Origin: Larix kaempferi
Taxonomy: Eukaryota > Streptophyta > Pinopsida > Pinales > Pinaceae
Assembly: GCA_027924585.1 (NCBI GenBank)
Contig: BSBM01000597.1
Location: 2,336,001-2,400,000, forward strand
Direction of reading: 5' to 3'
DNA length: 64,000 bases
Shown: positions 22,690 through 32,825 of the stretch, one piece after another
How positions within the stretch are numbered: position 1 is the first letter of the stretch
Layout: every line of letters starts with the position of its first letter
Position numbers and translations under genes: made by a program
The notes under the pieces: generated by a model
Databases searched by the model: none
What the model saw: the letters and a program-made list of their open reading frames with translations, nothing else
Told to the model about the DNA's origin: nothing

Positions 22690-23391
22690 GATCACTTTGT
22701 TGGGTTGGTAAAGATGTGTATGATATGCCTAGAATTGCCTACTTATGACGGGTTACCTAATTTAAGTGTTGTCATTTCTGATTTTGAAGTAAAGGTACCT
22801 AAATAGAAAAGAATATTAGATTTATACATAGCACTGGAAGCTACTCCATCAAGATGGTGCTCATAAGGAAAAGATACAAAGTTGGTTGCAGTATAAAAAG
22901 TTGCTAGAAGTCAGATTTGGAGAAGGTATATACTATAAGCAAGAAAAGTATAATGGGTTAACTAGTCCTGTAGATCATTTGGCATTATGTACTAGGGAAT
23001 GGGAACATGTTCCTAAACAAGAGTGGGTTCACATGTTCATCCATACTTTAGATACTATACCGTAAAGCTATTATACATCATTGGAACTATGACAAGGTAC
23101 AATAGATTGGGAAAATATGGCTATAAATTTCAAGAATACATTTATTTATGAAGATGAGAACTCGCCAACAGATGCAACTCTGCAAATAATTAAGGCTAAC
23201 ATTTATGAAGAAATACTCGTGCAACTATGTGTGCCGCAGTGGACTGCGACACTTGAGCAAGTAATGCAATGTTATAATATCTCTAGTGATGCAGATGATG
23301 ATCCAAGGGATGTGAATATCCCAAACATGGAAGGAAGTAAAAATATGGAGGGGCCTGAGATCAAGACTGATAAATTCTTGTACCCACTGAA
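22690..23391 (+). pseudogene. Gypsy D second Gag-like module between protease and RT
   Basis: The reading gives CLELPTYDGLPNLS, SDFEVKVPK, LDLYIALEATPSRW, then QKYNGLTSPVDHL-like and EWVHMFIHTLDTIP pieces, and a clean 3' frame (MAINFKNTFIYEDENSPTD, 23117 onward). This is the layout of a retrotransposon-gag fold (F/PTYDG...W..T...W....W), and I recall similar sequence inside Pol of some plant Gypsy elements. The frame ends at 23391 because Copia E is inserted here; it resumes at 30305. Confidence 0.6.
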
Positions 23392-23973
23392 AGTTGATGT
23401 ATTTGTAACTTCGGAAGATATTCACTTATATATAACATTTGTACTTTATTGTATATCCAACAAAGATATATTATTCCTCTGATTGGAAGTGTCGTCTTTT
23501 GTATTTGCAAGTGTCGCAAGTTACATTGTAAGTGTCATCATTTGTATTGATGGGTTATTAGACCATGAGTGAAGGGTCAACCCTAGTTAGGTCATGTGGT
23601 TGGGTTATTAGGCTTTCTTAGGAAGTTGTCCCTATTGGTTTATTGGCAGGTCAAGTCAATGTATAAATAGAGGGTGTGCCTCTCTCATTCTATTCATTCA
23701 CTCACTTCTCAAGCTCGCATAGCTAAGAGAGAAAGTGGCGCACAAGTGGAGGAGGAGGAGTATCTGCTAGAGACATCTCTTTGGGTTTGATCATTGTGAT
23801 CTTGGTTTGTGCCTTATTATATCTCTGTGGAATTTGCGAGGTTTTTCACCTTCTTGGTTTTCCCCAAGGAAACTTCGTGTATATTGTCTCTTGAGTTTAT
23901 GATTGTTATGCTGCACATGTTATTCTCTTAGTGATCCTAGATAATATTGAATGAAATTATCAAAAAATTAACA
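23392..23973 (+). repeat. 5' LTR of Copia E
   Basis: It begins AGTTGATGTATTTG (the TG start has become AG; the 3' copy keeps TGTTGATG) and ends AAAATTAACA. TATA box TATAAATA at 23662-23669. It aligns end to end with 29719-30299. The 121-codon frame starting at 23117 runs across its left edge, and the tail of that frame is LTR, not protein. Confidence 0.95.
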
Positions 23974-23985
23974 TGGTATCAAAGC
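23974..23985 (+). other. Primer-binding site of Copia E
   Basis: TGGTATCAAAGC immediately after the LTR, one mismatch to the iMet tRNA complement TGGTATCAGAGC. The leader from here to 24556 holds no open frame of note. Confidence 0.9.
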
Positions 23986-24556
23986 TTACCTAAGAAGAAG
24001 GCACTGTGCAGCTATGGAAGCTAGGATTCTTAAATTTTGGGTTTCTCTCCATAGATCATCAAAGGCAGGAGGCTAGATTGACTCTCCTTGGAAGGGCACA
24101 TCTTTCTATCGAGACATAATTCAATTCTGAGCATTTTTCAGGTTTTGGCCTGTCTCTACTATGGGAAATTAGGGTTTTGGAAAAAGTTGGAATTTTAGGA
24201 ATCTAAGACCATGGCTAGAAGCTCCTCAGAAAAATTGAAGTTTAGAGCACAAGATCAAACTTTTTGGTTGGGTGAAGCTCCGAGAAAATCTAACCCTAGT
24301 TCGGGGTCCTATCTAGTGAATCCGAAAGTTTCAAAGGCATTTTTGAGGGGTTAAATTTTGCAGATATCAATTTCAAAATATACCAGCTTGACTAGCTCAG
24401 CAAGGTGCATATTTCTATCCTTTCAGAAGTTTGAAATTCAAAGTTTGAATTTTTAGGGTTTCTCTAACAAACCCTATTCCAGCTCCAGATCCAGTTTTCA
24501 ACAAATCATGTGGTAAGACCTAAAAATTTATATTTCCATTTGAAGTACTCTTTAAG

Positions 24557-25444
24557 ATGTCTCACCACACCAAGCTTGAGGATAAGCTTGAAGGAGCTGA
24601 TAACTTCCGAGCCTGGAAGTATAGGATTGGGTTAATCCTAGAAGAGAATGAGTTGGACACTTACATAAGTGAAGAGGTTCCAGTCCTAGAGGGAGAAGAG
24701 GCTAAGGACTTACACGATAAGAACTTGGTCAAATACAAGAGAATCATTGTTGATTCTATCAACGACCATCTCATACCCCATGTGTCTTCCCTAAAGACAA
24801 CTTAAGAGATGTTTGACTCCTTGACCAAGTTGTTTGAAGGAAAGAACATAAATCAGAAGATGACTCTGTGGAACCAATTGAAAGGGGTAAAGATCCAGAA
24901 TGGAGAGACCATCCAATCCTACTTTTCTAAGATCTCTCAAATCAAGGAACAACTTGAAGCTGTGGATGAAGTGGTGGACAATGGAGAAAATGTAATGACC
25001 ACATGGAATGGCCTACCTAGGTCATGGGACTCCTTCATCCAAGGAATTTGTGCAAGAAAGAAATTGATCTCTTTCAGTAGACTATGGGAGGAATGTTCTC
25101 AAGAAGAAGCTAGGCTTGTGGCTAGAGAAGAAAATATGGGAAGTGAAGATCAAGCTCTCACAACACATACAAAGAAAAGCAAGTTCAAGAAGGAGCAACC
25201 TCAAAGCATAATATCTTCACACCACCAACACCACAACCATCCAAAAGATATGAAATATATAAGATGCTTTTCATGCAATGAGAAAGGGAATTTTGCTTCT
25301 GAATGTCCAAAGAAAAGGAAAGAATTCTTCAACAATAAGAAGAAGACCAATAAGAAGAGGTATCATGCTCATGCTGCTGAGGATGATGAACCTCCCAAAA
25401 AGAAGAAGACGGCAGAAAGTGAAGACTCCTCAAGTGAGGAATAA
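24557..25444 (+). pseudogene. Copia E gag
   Basis: The start ATG at 24557 (MSHHTKLEDKLEGADNFRAW) is the normal Copia gag beginning. One in-frame stop at 24803-24805 splits an otherwise continuous frame. Landmarks are LFEGKNINQKMTLWNQLKGV, SYFSKISQIKEQLE and WNGLPRSWDSFIQG, the UBN2 gag domain. The knuckle at about 25264 reads CFSCNEKGNFASEC with the histidine changed to asparagine. A Lys-rich tail ends at a stop at 25442, yet the same frame goes on into protease, so in the ancestor gag and pol were one ORF. Confidence 0.9.
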
Positions 25445-25855
25445 TATGTGTTGATCTCTACTCTCACAGGTACTATCTCACATGGATGTGATGATTGGCT
25501 TATTGATAGTGGGGCTTCCAAACACATGAGTCACCTCACAAGATGAAACTTGGGGATGACTATCAATATCCTATAAAAGGATGTGGTGAAGCCTCCTACA
25601 AGTTAGACTCTGGGAATTCTTTGAAGATGAAATATGTTCTATATGTACCTGGAATCAAGAAGAATATCCTCTCCATATCATCTTTGGATGCAAAGGGAAT
25701 GAGAGTTGCATTTATAGATGGCCAAGTACTCATGTGGCCAAAGGGTAAGACAATAGATGATGCAGTGGTGATTGGAGAGCAAGAGGGAGGATTGTACAAG
25801 TTGAAGGGACAACCTGAACATGCCATGGTACATGAGTCCATGGATCCAAGTGAAC
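25445..25855 (+). pseudogene. Copia E aspartic protease
   Basis: After the gag stop the frame reads CDDWLIDSGASKHMSH (25480-25535), with an intact D-S-G active site. At about 25530 a deletion has removed the short loop that normally follows and shifts the frame. The next frame continues MKLGDDYQYPIKGCGEA and MKYVLYVPGIKKNILSISSL, the second half of the protease. It is followed without a gap by the pre-integrase domain. Confidence 0.9.
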
Positions 25856-26984
25856 TTTGGCATAGAAGGCTTGCACACATGCACTATAGAGCACTTCCAA
25901 TTGCAAGCAAAGCAGTAGAGGGTCTTCCTGAAATCAAGTCAAAGCATGAAGGTATTTGCAAAGGATGTGCAAAAGGAAAGAACATAAAGAAGGAATTTCC
26001 AAGCAGTGAAAGCAAAGCAAAAGGAATCTTGGAGATTATCCACTCCGATGTATGCGGTCCAATGTCATCCAGTTCTCTGAGTGGGTATGTATACTATGTT
26101 TCCTTCATTGATTATTTCTCTAGGAAGACTTGGGTTTATTTCTTGAAGAATAAAGATGAAGTGTTTGATAAGTTCAAGGAATTCAAAGCCTTGATAGAAA
26201 ATCAAACTAATAAGAAGATCAAGACCTTCAGATCCGATAATGGAGGAGAATTCACTTTAGGTGACTTCAATAAGTTATGCAGTGATTCAGGGATTAAGAG
26301 GGAGTTGACTACTCCTTACAATCCACAAAAAAATGGAGTTGTAGAAAGGAAGAATAGAACAATCATGGAAGCAGCACGAGCAATGATTCATGACCAAGAT
26401 ATTCTTATGCATCTGTGGGAAGAAGAAACTAGCACAGCTATGTATGTGTAGAACAGAACACCTCACAAGACACTTGAAAACAAGACACCAGAAGAATTTT
26501 TCTTTGGTAAGAAACCATAAGTTAACCATCTCAGAATATTTGGTTGTCCTATATACACACACATTCCCAAGGAAAAGAGGACAAAGCTAGATTCTTATGG
26601 AAAGAAGGGTATCTTTGTGGGTTATAGTGAAAGCTCGAAGGCTTACAGAATCTACTTTCCAGGGTTCAAGAAGATTGACATCAGTAGGGATGTAACATTT
26701 GATGAAGACTCGGCATACATCAAATCAAGGAAGACACCTATTGAAGATAATGAAGAACCGAGGGTAACCAGAATTCAAGACACCACTATGAATGAAGTAA
26801 TTCCAAAAGAAGATCATGAAATTGAAGATCCACAAGAACCTATAGATCCACCCCATGAAGAGAACTCTCAAAAGAGGAAACTTGCATGGGCTAGAGAGCT
26901 TATCCAAGATGTAAAAAGGTATGGTATTCCAGAGAGGAACACAGAGAAAGGAAAAGGACAAGGTCACACACCAGCTATGTTTCC
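25856..26984 (+). pseudogene. Copia E integrase
   Basis: The HHCC zinc-binding domain (ELWHRRLAHMH ... CKGCAKGK) is followed by the catalytic core: HSDVCGPM (Asp 1), RSDNGGEF (Asp 2) and NGVVERKNRT (Glu). All three acidic residues are present. Stops occur at 26449 and at about 26518. The C-terminal part (LRIFGCPIYTHIPKEKRTKL, GIFVGYSESSKAYRIY) is the Copia integrase end. A hydrophilic linker leads to a frameshift at about 26990 before RT. Confidence 0.92.
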
Positions 26985-27746
26985 TTGCTCTGTGATATTA
27001 TGAACAAAGAACCTTCCAGTTATGAAGAAGCCGCGGAAAAGAAAGAATGGAAGGATGCCATGGTCGAGGAATACCAGTTGATCATGAAGAATTATGTTTG
27101 GGATGTGGTCCCAAGACCTGGAGGGAAGTCTGTTATGACTTCTAAGTGGATCTATAAGATCAAGCATGTTGCAGATGGTATCATAGAGAAATACAAGGTG
27201 AGGTTTGTAACTCGTGGCTTCTCTCAGAAAGAGGGAATAGATTATGAAGAGACTTTTGCTCCTATAGCCAAATACACTTCCATCAGAACAGTACTTGCCC
27301 TGGCTACCGTGATGAAATGGAAGATACACCAGATGGATATCAAGACAACTTTATTTAATGGTGTAGTTGAAGAGGAAGTATATGTGGAGCAACCACTCGG
27401 TTTTGAAACACATGACAGGGAGTCATATGTGTGCAGATTGAAAAAATCCTTGTATGGCTTGAAGCAATCTCCTAGGACTTGGTATGGTAGGATAGACAAC
27501 TTCCTATCCAGTTTAGAATTTACCAAGAGTAAAGCATATTCCAACCTTTACTACAAGGTTGAGGAAGGCAATCCTGTGATACTACTACTGTATGTGGATG
27601 ACCCGTTTGTTACAGGTGAGGATGGGTTGATTGGAGACACAAAGAGGAATCTTGCTACCGAGTTCGAGATGAAGGACTTGGGTATGATGCATTACTTTCT
27701 AGGTATGGAGGTGTGGCAAAGTGCAGAGGGAATCTTCCTTGGATAA
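26985..27746 (+). pseudogene. Copia E reverse transcriptase
   Basis: The order is EPSSYEEAAEKKEWKDAM, NYVWDVVPRP, SKWIYKIKHVADG, YKVRFVTRGFSQKEGIDYEE, HQMDIKTTLFNG (motif A, normally MDVKTAFLNG), LKKSLYGLKQSPRTWY, and YVDDPFVTG (catalytic YVDD intact; PFVTG where LILTG is common). A stop at 27744 ends the long frame, but it continues in the same frame to RNase H. RVT_2 family of Ty1/Copia. Confidence 0.95.
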
Positions 27747-28553
27747 GGGAAGTATGCAGTAGAGATCCTGAAGAGATTCAGGATAATAGACTGCAAGGCC
27801 ATGGCCACACCTATGGCATTGAACTTGAAGCTCTTGTGTGATGCTTCATCTGAGTCGGTTGATGTCACAGTGTATCGTCAAATGATTGGGTCCTTGATGT
27901 GCCTGACGAACACAAGACCATATACTTGATTTGTGATGAACAAATTGAGCCAGTTCCTGACGGCTCCTAGACATGCTCACCTGATTGCCATGAAGCATAT
28001 TCTGAGGTACCTGAAGGGTACGGTTGATTATGGGGTCAAGTATGATGTGAATCAAAAGTTTAACCTGGAGAGTTATGTTGATTCATATTGGGCAGGCTGT
28101 GCTGCAGATAGGAAGAGCACTTCAGGGTGCTGCTTCAATATGGGATCAGGTGTGATCTCTTGGTTTAGCAGGAAGCAATCCTGCGTAGCAGTGAGTACGG
28201 TCGAAGCAGAGTATGTTGCAACTTGTTTGGCTAGTATTCAGGTAGTATGGACTAGGAAGCTACTGTCTAAGTTATTTGATCTCCCATTGGATGCTACCTG
28301 TATCTATTGTGACAACCATAGTTGTGTGAAGTTGTCAAAGAACCCGGTGTTCCATGACAGGTCGAAGCACATCGAGATCAAATATCACTTAATCAGGGAT
28401 ATGGTGCAGAGAGGAGCAGTGAAGCTCATGTATGTTGCAACAGATGAGAAGATTGCAGATGTGTTGACCAAACCACTAGCCAGAGTGAAGTTTGAGTACT
28501 TCAAAGAGAGGCTTGGTTTTCTTCAGATAGAAGATAATTTGAGGAAGAAGTGA
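27747..28553 (+). pseudogene. Copia E RT connection and RNase H
   Basis: Same frame as RT, with one stop at 27928. Landmarks are RQMIGSLMCLTNTRP, HLIAMKHILRYLKGT, YVDSYWAGCAADRKSTSGCC (D where D-A-D/D-W-A-G is usual), ISWFSRKQSCVAVSTVEAEY, CDNHSCVKLSKNP, RSKHIEIKYHLIRD and IADVLTKPLA. It ends at a normal stop (TGA at 28551). Nearly intact and the best preserved pol part of the window. Confidence 0.92.
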
Positions 28554-28624
28554 TGGGACGCATTTGCAGGAGCCATTCCAAGGATGGTGGTAGGAGGATC
28601 CTCCCATGGTTGTGGATGTAAGTG

Positions 28625-28950
28625 CTGTGTGATGAGCATCAGGACGATGCTTCAGATGACATACATCAGGATGATGTTATGATGATGATCAGGATGATCA
28701 TGTGTGATGAGTATAAACACAATGCTCTAGATGATATGCATTAGGACGATGCAGTGATGATCAGGATGATCTTATGTGATGATATGCATCAGGTTGATCT
28801 TGTGACGATGATCAGGATGATTATGTGATGATGATGTACATTAGGATGATGTACGGTATGATGATGATTAGGTTGATCATTAGCATCAGGATGATGCTCT
28901 GTGCGAGGATGATCAGGTGGATCATGAGTTTCAGGATGATACTCAGAGGT
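28625..28950 (+). repeat. Copia E post-pol array 1: GATGATCAGGATGATCATG-type repeat
   Basis: Short imperfect repeats of GATGATCAGGATGATCA and GATGATATGCATCAGGA fill this stretch, in units of roughly 20-60 bp. There is no coding frame. It lies between the pol stop and the 3' LTR, so it belongs to Copia E. Confidence 0.7.
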
Positions 28951-28974
28951 CAATGATGTGTGGTAGGTTGTGCA

Positions 28975-29430
28975 GTAGCATGTAAAAGATACTGGGAGAT
29001 CCGATAGGTTGAGCTGTGTGCTCGTAATCAGTCCTGGGATGCTCTTTCAAGGTTTTGCTAGGGAGGCATGTAATCAATCCTGGAGATCCGATAGGTTGAG
29101 CTGTGTGCATGTAATAAGTCCTGGGATTCTCTTTAGAGATATCGTCGGTCATGCTTAGGCATGTAAAATGTTCCTGGGGTGACTCTTTTAAGGTTTTTCC
29201 TATTCACATGTAATCAGTCCTAGAGATACGATAGGTTGAGCTGTGTGCTCATAATAAGTCCTGGGATGCTCTTTAGATATTTTTCCGGTCGTGCTTAGGA
29301 ACATAAAATGTTCCTGGGGTAACTCTTTAAAGGTTTTGTGAAGGGATGCATATAAGTCCTGGGATATCTTTTCGGTCGTGCTAAGGAACATAAAATGTTC
29401 CTAGGATGCTCTTGTCAGGATTTGCATGTG
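28975..29430 (+). repeat. Copia E post-pol array 2: 87-140-bp repeats
   Basis: GAGATCCGATAGGTTGAGCT starts at 28996 and 29083 and, with one change, at 29223. Each is followed by GTAAT(A/C)AGTCCTGGGAT(G/T)CTCTTT. TCGTGCTTAGGAACATAAAATG-type blocks alternate at about 29150, 29290 and 29375. Minus-strand frames here of 60-70 codons are repeat artefacts. Confidence 0.75.
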
Positions 29431-29718
29431 CACGTAATTAGTCCCGAGGTTCCACCTCTATCAGACCACTCACAGAGATGATGAAGACCTACAAGAGGCT
29501 AGGCCTACATCCATCATGAAAAAGGGATGGTTCTCTAGAACTTCCTATGACGAGAAGAATTTAGAGATAGCCCAGTGATCAAGATGTTGAGTACATCAGC
29601 AGTGATGATGATGATGCTCTGTGATCCAGTGATGATGATCCAACTCCAAAATTGAAGACTTGTGCCAATATGTATTGATGACCTGTGTCGAAGGAATACC
29701 TTCCTATTTAAGATGGAT

Positions 29719-30299
29719 TGTTGATGTATTTGTAACTTCAGAAGATATTCAGTTGTATATAACATTTGTACTTTATTGTATATCCAACAGAGATGTATTA
29801 TTCCTCTTATTGGAAGTGTCATCTTTTTTATTTGCAAGTGTCGCAAGTTACATTGTAAGTGTCATCATTTGTATTGATGGGTTATTAGACCACCAGTGAG
29901 GGGTAGGCCCTAGTTAGGTCATGTGGTTGGGTTATTCGGATTCCTTAGGAAGTTGGTCCTGTTGGTTTATTGGCAGGTCAAGTCAATGTATAATAGAGGG
30001 TGTTCCTCTCTCATTCTATTCATTCACTCACTTCTCAAGCTCCCATAGATAAGAGAGAAAGTGGCACACAAGTGGAGGAGGAGGAGTATCTTCTAGAGAC
30101 ATCTCTTTAGGTTTGATCATTGTGATCTTGGTTTGTGGCTTATTCTATCTCTGAGGAAGTTTCGGGGTTTTTCACCTTCTTGGTTTTCCCCGAGGAAACT
30201 ATGTGTCTATTGTCTCCTGTGTTTACGATTGTTATGGTGCACATGTTATTCTCTTAGTGATCCTAGATAATATTGAATGAAATTATCGAAAAATTAACA
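29719..30299 (+). repeat. 3' LTR of Copia E
   Basis: Starts TGTTGATGTATTTG, ends AAAATTAACA, and is followed by the CTGAA duplication. It lacks one A in the TATA box relative to the 5' copy (TATAATA). I see no clear polypurine tract just before it. Confidence 0.95.
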
Positions 30300-30304
30300 C
30301 TGAA

Positions 30305-31300
30305 GACAAATAAGGTAAATATTTGTTTAAGTGAAAATCCTAAATTTGCTGATATTGGTGATTACTGGAATGATGAGACTATAGGAAATCTTACTGACCT
30401 ACTATATAAATATCAAGATCTATTCCCTAAAAAGTGTTATGAGATGAAGGGTATTGTTGGTGATCTTGGAGAAATTAAAATCCCATTAAAACCTAATGCA
30501 AATCCTATTAAATAGATCCTGTACATATTGAATCCAAAATATAAGGAATAGGTGAGAATGGAGCTCAACATTATGCTCAATGTAGGAATCATTAAACATG
30601 TTGAAGAGTCTGAATGGATAAGCAGGATGGTAGTTCAATATAAGAAGATGAGTGAAATATGAATTTGTTTAGATTCGAGGAAGCTTAATGATGCCTGCTT
30701 ACATGATCCATTCCCAACACTTTTTATAGATGAAGTCCTAGAGAATGTGGGAGGACATGAGGCTTATTCATTCATGGATGGATTTCCAGGGTACCATTAA
30801 AAGAAAATTGCTAAGGAGGATCAACACAATACCACATTTGAAACTGAATGGGGTTTCTAATAGTACATAGTGATGCCCTTTGGTCTTAAGAATGCACCAA
30901 CTATCTTTTCCAGAGTTGTGGTCCCAACTTTCAAAGAGTTCATCCATAAATTCGTGGAGGTATATTTTGATGGCTAGACAGTTTACGAATTGATGAAGAA
31001 TCACATTGAGAATTTGAGATTGATGTTGGAGCATTGTAGACAGTATTATATATCTTTGAATTTGAAGAAATGTATTTTTTGTGATCCATTTGGCATATTT
31101 CTCAACCATATAGTTTGCAAATAGGGTCTACCAGTAGATCTTGCGAAGATCGCTATTATTGTTGACTTGTCACCACCAACATCGATACATCAATTGAGAA
31201 CTGCTTTGGGCCATACAAGGTACTATAGGAAGTTTATTAAAGGATATGTGTAGATCACAGCGCCAATGGAGAATCCGTTGAAGAAGGATACTAAATTTTT
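30305..31300 (+). pseudogene. Gypsy D reverse transcriptase
   Basis: The frame resumes right after Copia E (NICLSENPKFADIGDYW, LLYKYQDLFPKKCYEMKGI). RT landmarks follow: GIIKHVEESEWISRM, IRICLD-like ICLDSRKLND, SFMDGFPGYH, YIVMPFGLKNAPTIFSR, and at about 30965 VEVYFDG then a stop, where FDDW is expected, so the second catalytic Asp is Gly and Trp is a stop. Then come LNLKKCIFCDPFGIFLNHIV and GHTRYYRKFIKGY. About ten stops in all, few frameshifts. Confidence 0.85.
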
Positions 31301-31790
31301 AGTGGAATGAAGAGTGTTAACAGAGCCTTGACACATTGAAATAAAAGATGGTGACTACGCCTATTCTAGTGTTTCCAGACTGCCAGAAAGAATATCATGT
31401 TCATGTGGATGCCTCATCCATTACATTGGGTGTGGTTTTGGCTCAACCCGGGGAGGGATATATAGATAATCCCATCACATTTTCCAGTAGGAAGTTATCC
31501 ATTGTAGATAGAAATTGCACTACGACAGAGAGAGAAGGGTTAGCCATGGTCTATGCATTGCAGAAGTTCACACACTACCTCTTAGGGGGTCACTTTAGGA
31601 TGTTTACTGATCATTCTTCTTTAAGGTACCTAGTTAACAAGATAGTGTTGGGGGGGAGAATCTATAGATGCCTTCTATTGTTTCAAGAGTATGACTTTGA
31701 AATCATAGTAAAACCAAGAAGGTTAAATGTAAGACCTAACCATCTATCTAGGTTGGAGATAGGGGAGATGGTGGAAGAAGTATCCTAGTA
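31301..31790 (+). pseudogene. Gypsy D RNase H
   Basis: An open frame of 146 codons. HVHVDASSITLGVVLAQPG holds the first Asp, TTEREGLAMVYALQKFTHYL the Glu, and RMFTDHSSLRYLVNK the second Asp. VRPNHLSRLE ends the domain, with Asn where the last Asp (PDHLSR) is expected. This is the Ty3/Gypsy RNase H. Only 120 bp separate its end from the 3' LTR, so no integrase follows. Confidence 0.9.
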
Positions 31791-31909
31791 TCAGGATGAA
31801 TTTCAATAGATTGTCAAAGAACTAAAGCAAAAGTTTTTGGAATTTCAGGAATAGTCTATGAACACCCCAATACAATATTGAAGTGGCTCGGGTTCGAGCC
31901 ACATGTGAG

Positions 31910-32820
31910 TGTTGGGGGCCTATTGGGCTAGGTAAAGTGTTGGGGTAAAGTGTTGCGAAGTTTTGGTGTGAACAGGGTCATGACGAAGTAGTCCAATGAA
32001 GAGGACTCAATTTCGACGAAGCGGCCGAGAATCCACGAAACTTGGCATTTTGACTATGTCAAGGGCGGATTTAAGTGAGTTAGTTATGAATTTTGTCCAC
32101 TTGCATTTATGAATGGAGTATTTGAGTAGTGGGAGCAGAGAAGGCTGTGTGCGCCCTATAAATATGTAAAGGGTTGGTATTTTTGAGGTTGTTAGTGAAT
32201 TAGTTAGCTATTTGATGTTCAATATTTTGGTGAGTTATGTTTTGTATGTCAAAGATATTAACTGTGATAAGGAGAAGAGTCGCATGATCTGCAAGCCATG
32301 TGCACATATCCATTGTAAAAGAGGGATAAATATATAAGTTATTCTACAACATGAAGTGCTTATTTTGACCGCGACTCATGAATAAAGAAAGTGCTTCTGT
32401 GGTTTTTTTCCCTTTTGGGTTTCCACATTACAGCTGTTGTCCAATCTATGTGTTTCCTATGATGATTTGTTTTGTTTATTGTTATATGCTTCCTATTGCT
32501 GAATAATTGATGATCCATGTGTATGAATGGTATGTGAATGAATATAGTCATAGTTAACTAAGATGTTAGAAGTATGTAATTTTGTGAAGTGTTAAGTAAG
32601 GCTCTCTGTTGAGGTTAAGGATGTTAAGGTTGCTGGGTTCTTATCGCACCCCTTTGCTACTGCAGAAACTTGGTTCCTACAACTCCCATAGGTACTTCAG
32701 GTGAGACCTCATCTACTTTGCAGGTGTTGTTGAACGGGATAGACCCATTTCAGGCTTGTACCTTGGGTTTTGTTGGTATTTAACTAAGTGAACCTTGGTC
32801 AAAGTAGATCTGTGCCAACA
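31910..32820 (+). repeat. 3' LTR of Gypsy D
   Basis: 911 bp, TGTTGGGGGCC... to ...CTGTGCCAACA, followed by the CTATA duplication at 32821-32825. TATA box TATAAATA at 32157-32164. Compared with the 5' copy it has an extra 8-12 bp near its start and loses a short repeat near 32130. Confidence 0.9.
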
Positions 32821-32825
32821 CTATA

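Larger units (their letters stand above)
23392..30299 (+). mobile_element. Copia E: full-length Ty1/Copia element nested in Gypsy D
   Basis: 6908 bp with two LTRs (23392-23973, 29719-30299) and a perfect duplication CTGAA (23387-23391, 30300-30304). It carries PBS, gag, protease, pre-integrase/integrase, RT and RNase H in Copia order. By hand alignment the LTRs differ at about 43 of 582 positions, roughly 7%. Pol is broken by about eight lesions in all. Between RNase H and the 3' LTR it carries about 1.1 kb of non-coding tandem-repeat DNA. It interrupts the Gypsy D reading frame, which continues on the other side. Confidence 0.95.
18512..32820 (+). mobile_element. Gypsy D: complete-ended Ty3/Gypsy element with a nested Copia
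   Basis: Both LTRs (18512-19425, 31910-32820) and a perfect 5-bp duplication CTATA (18507-18511, 32821-32825) delimit the element. Its own sequence is about 7.4 kb once the nested Copia E (23392-30299) and one CTGAA copy are discounted. The order is LTR, PBS, N-terminal gag region, gag, five-knuckle CCHC array, protease, second Gag-like module, RT, RNase H, LTR. No integrase is present. The two LTRs differ at roughly 10-15% of positions where I aligned them, more than the inner Copia LTRs, which matches the nesting order. Dozens of stops make it inactive. Confidence 0.9.

Noticed and set aside
25596-25884. Minus-strand frames of 68-94 codons opposite Copia E pol
   Set aside because: Antisense shadows of the protease and integrase coding strand.
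28975-29430. CRISPR-like spaced repeats
   Set aside because: Spacing is uneven, the repeats are long and diverged, the 'spacers' also repeat, and the array is inside a eukaryotic retrotransposon.
31884-31901. tRNA T-arm-like GGTTCGAGCC
   Set aside because: No D-arm, anticodon arm or acceptor stem around it; it is a simple hairpin at the LTR edge.
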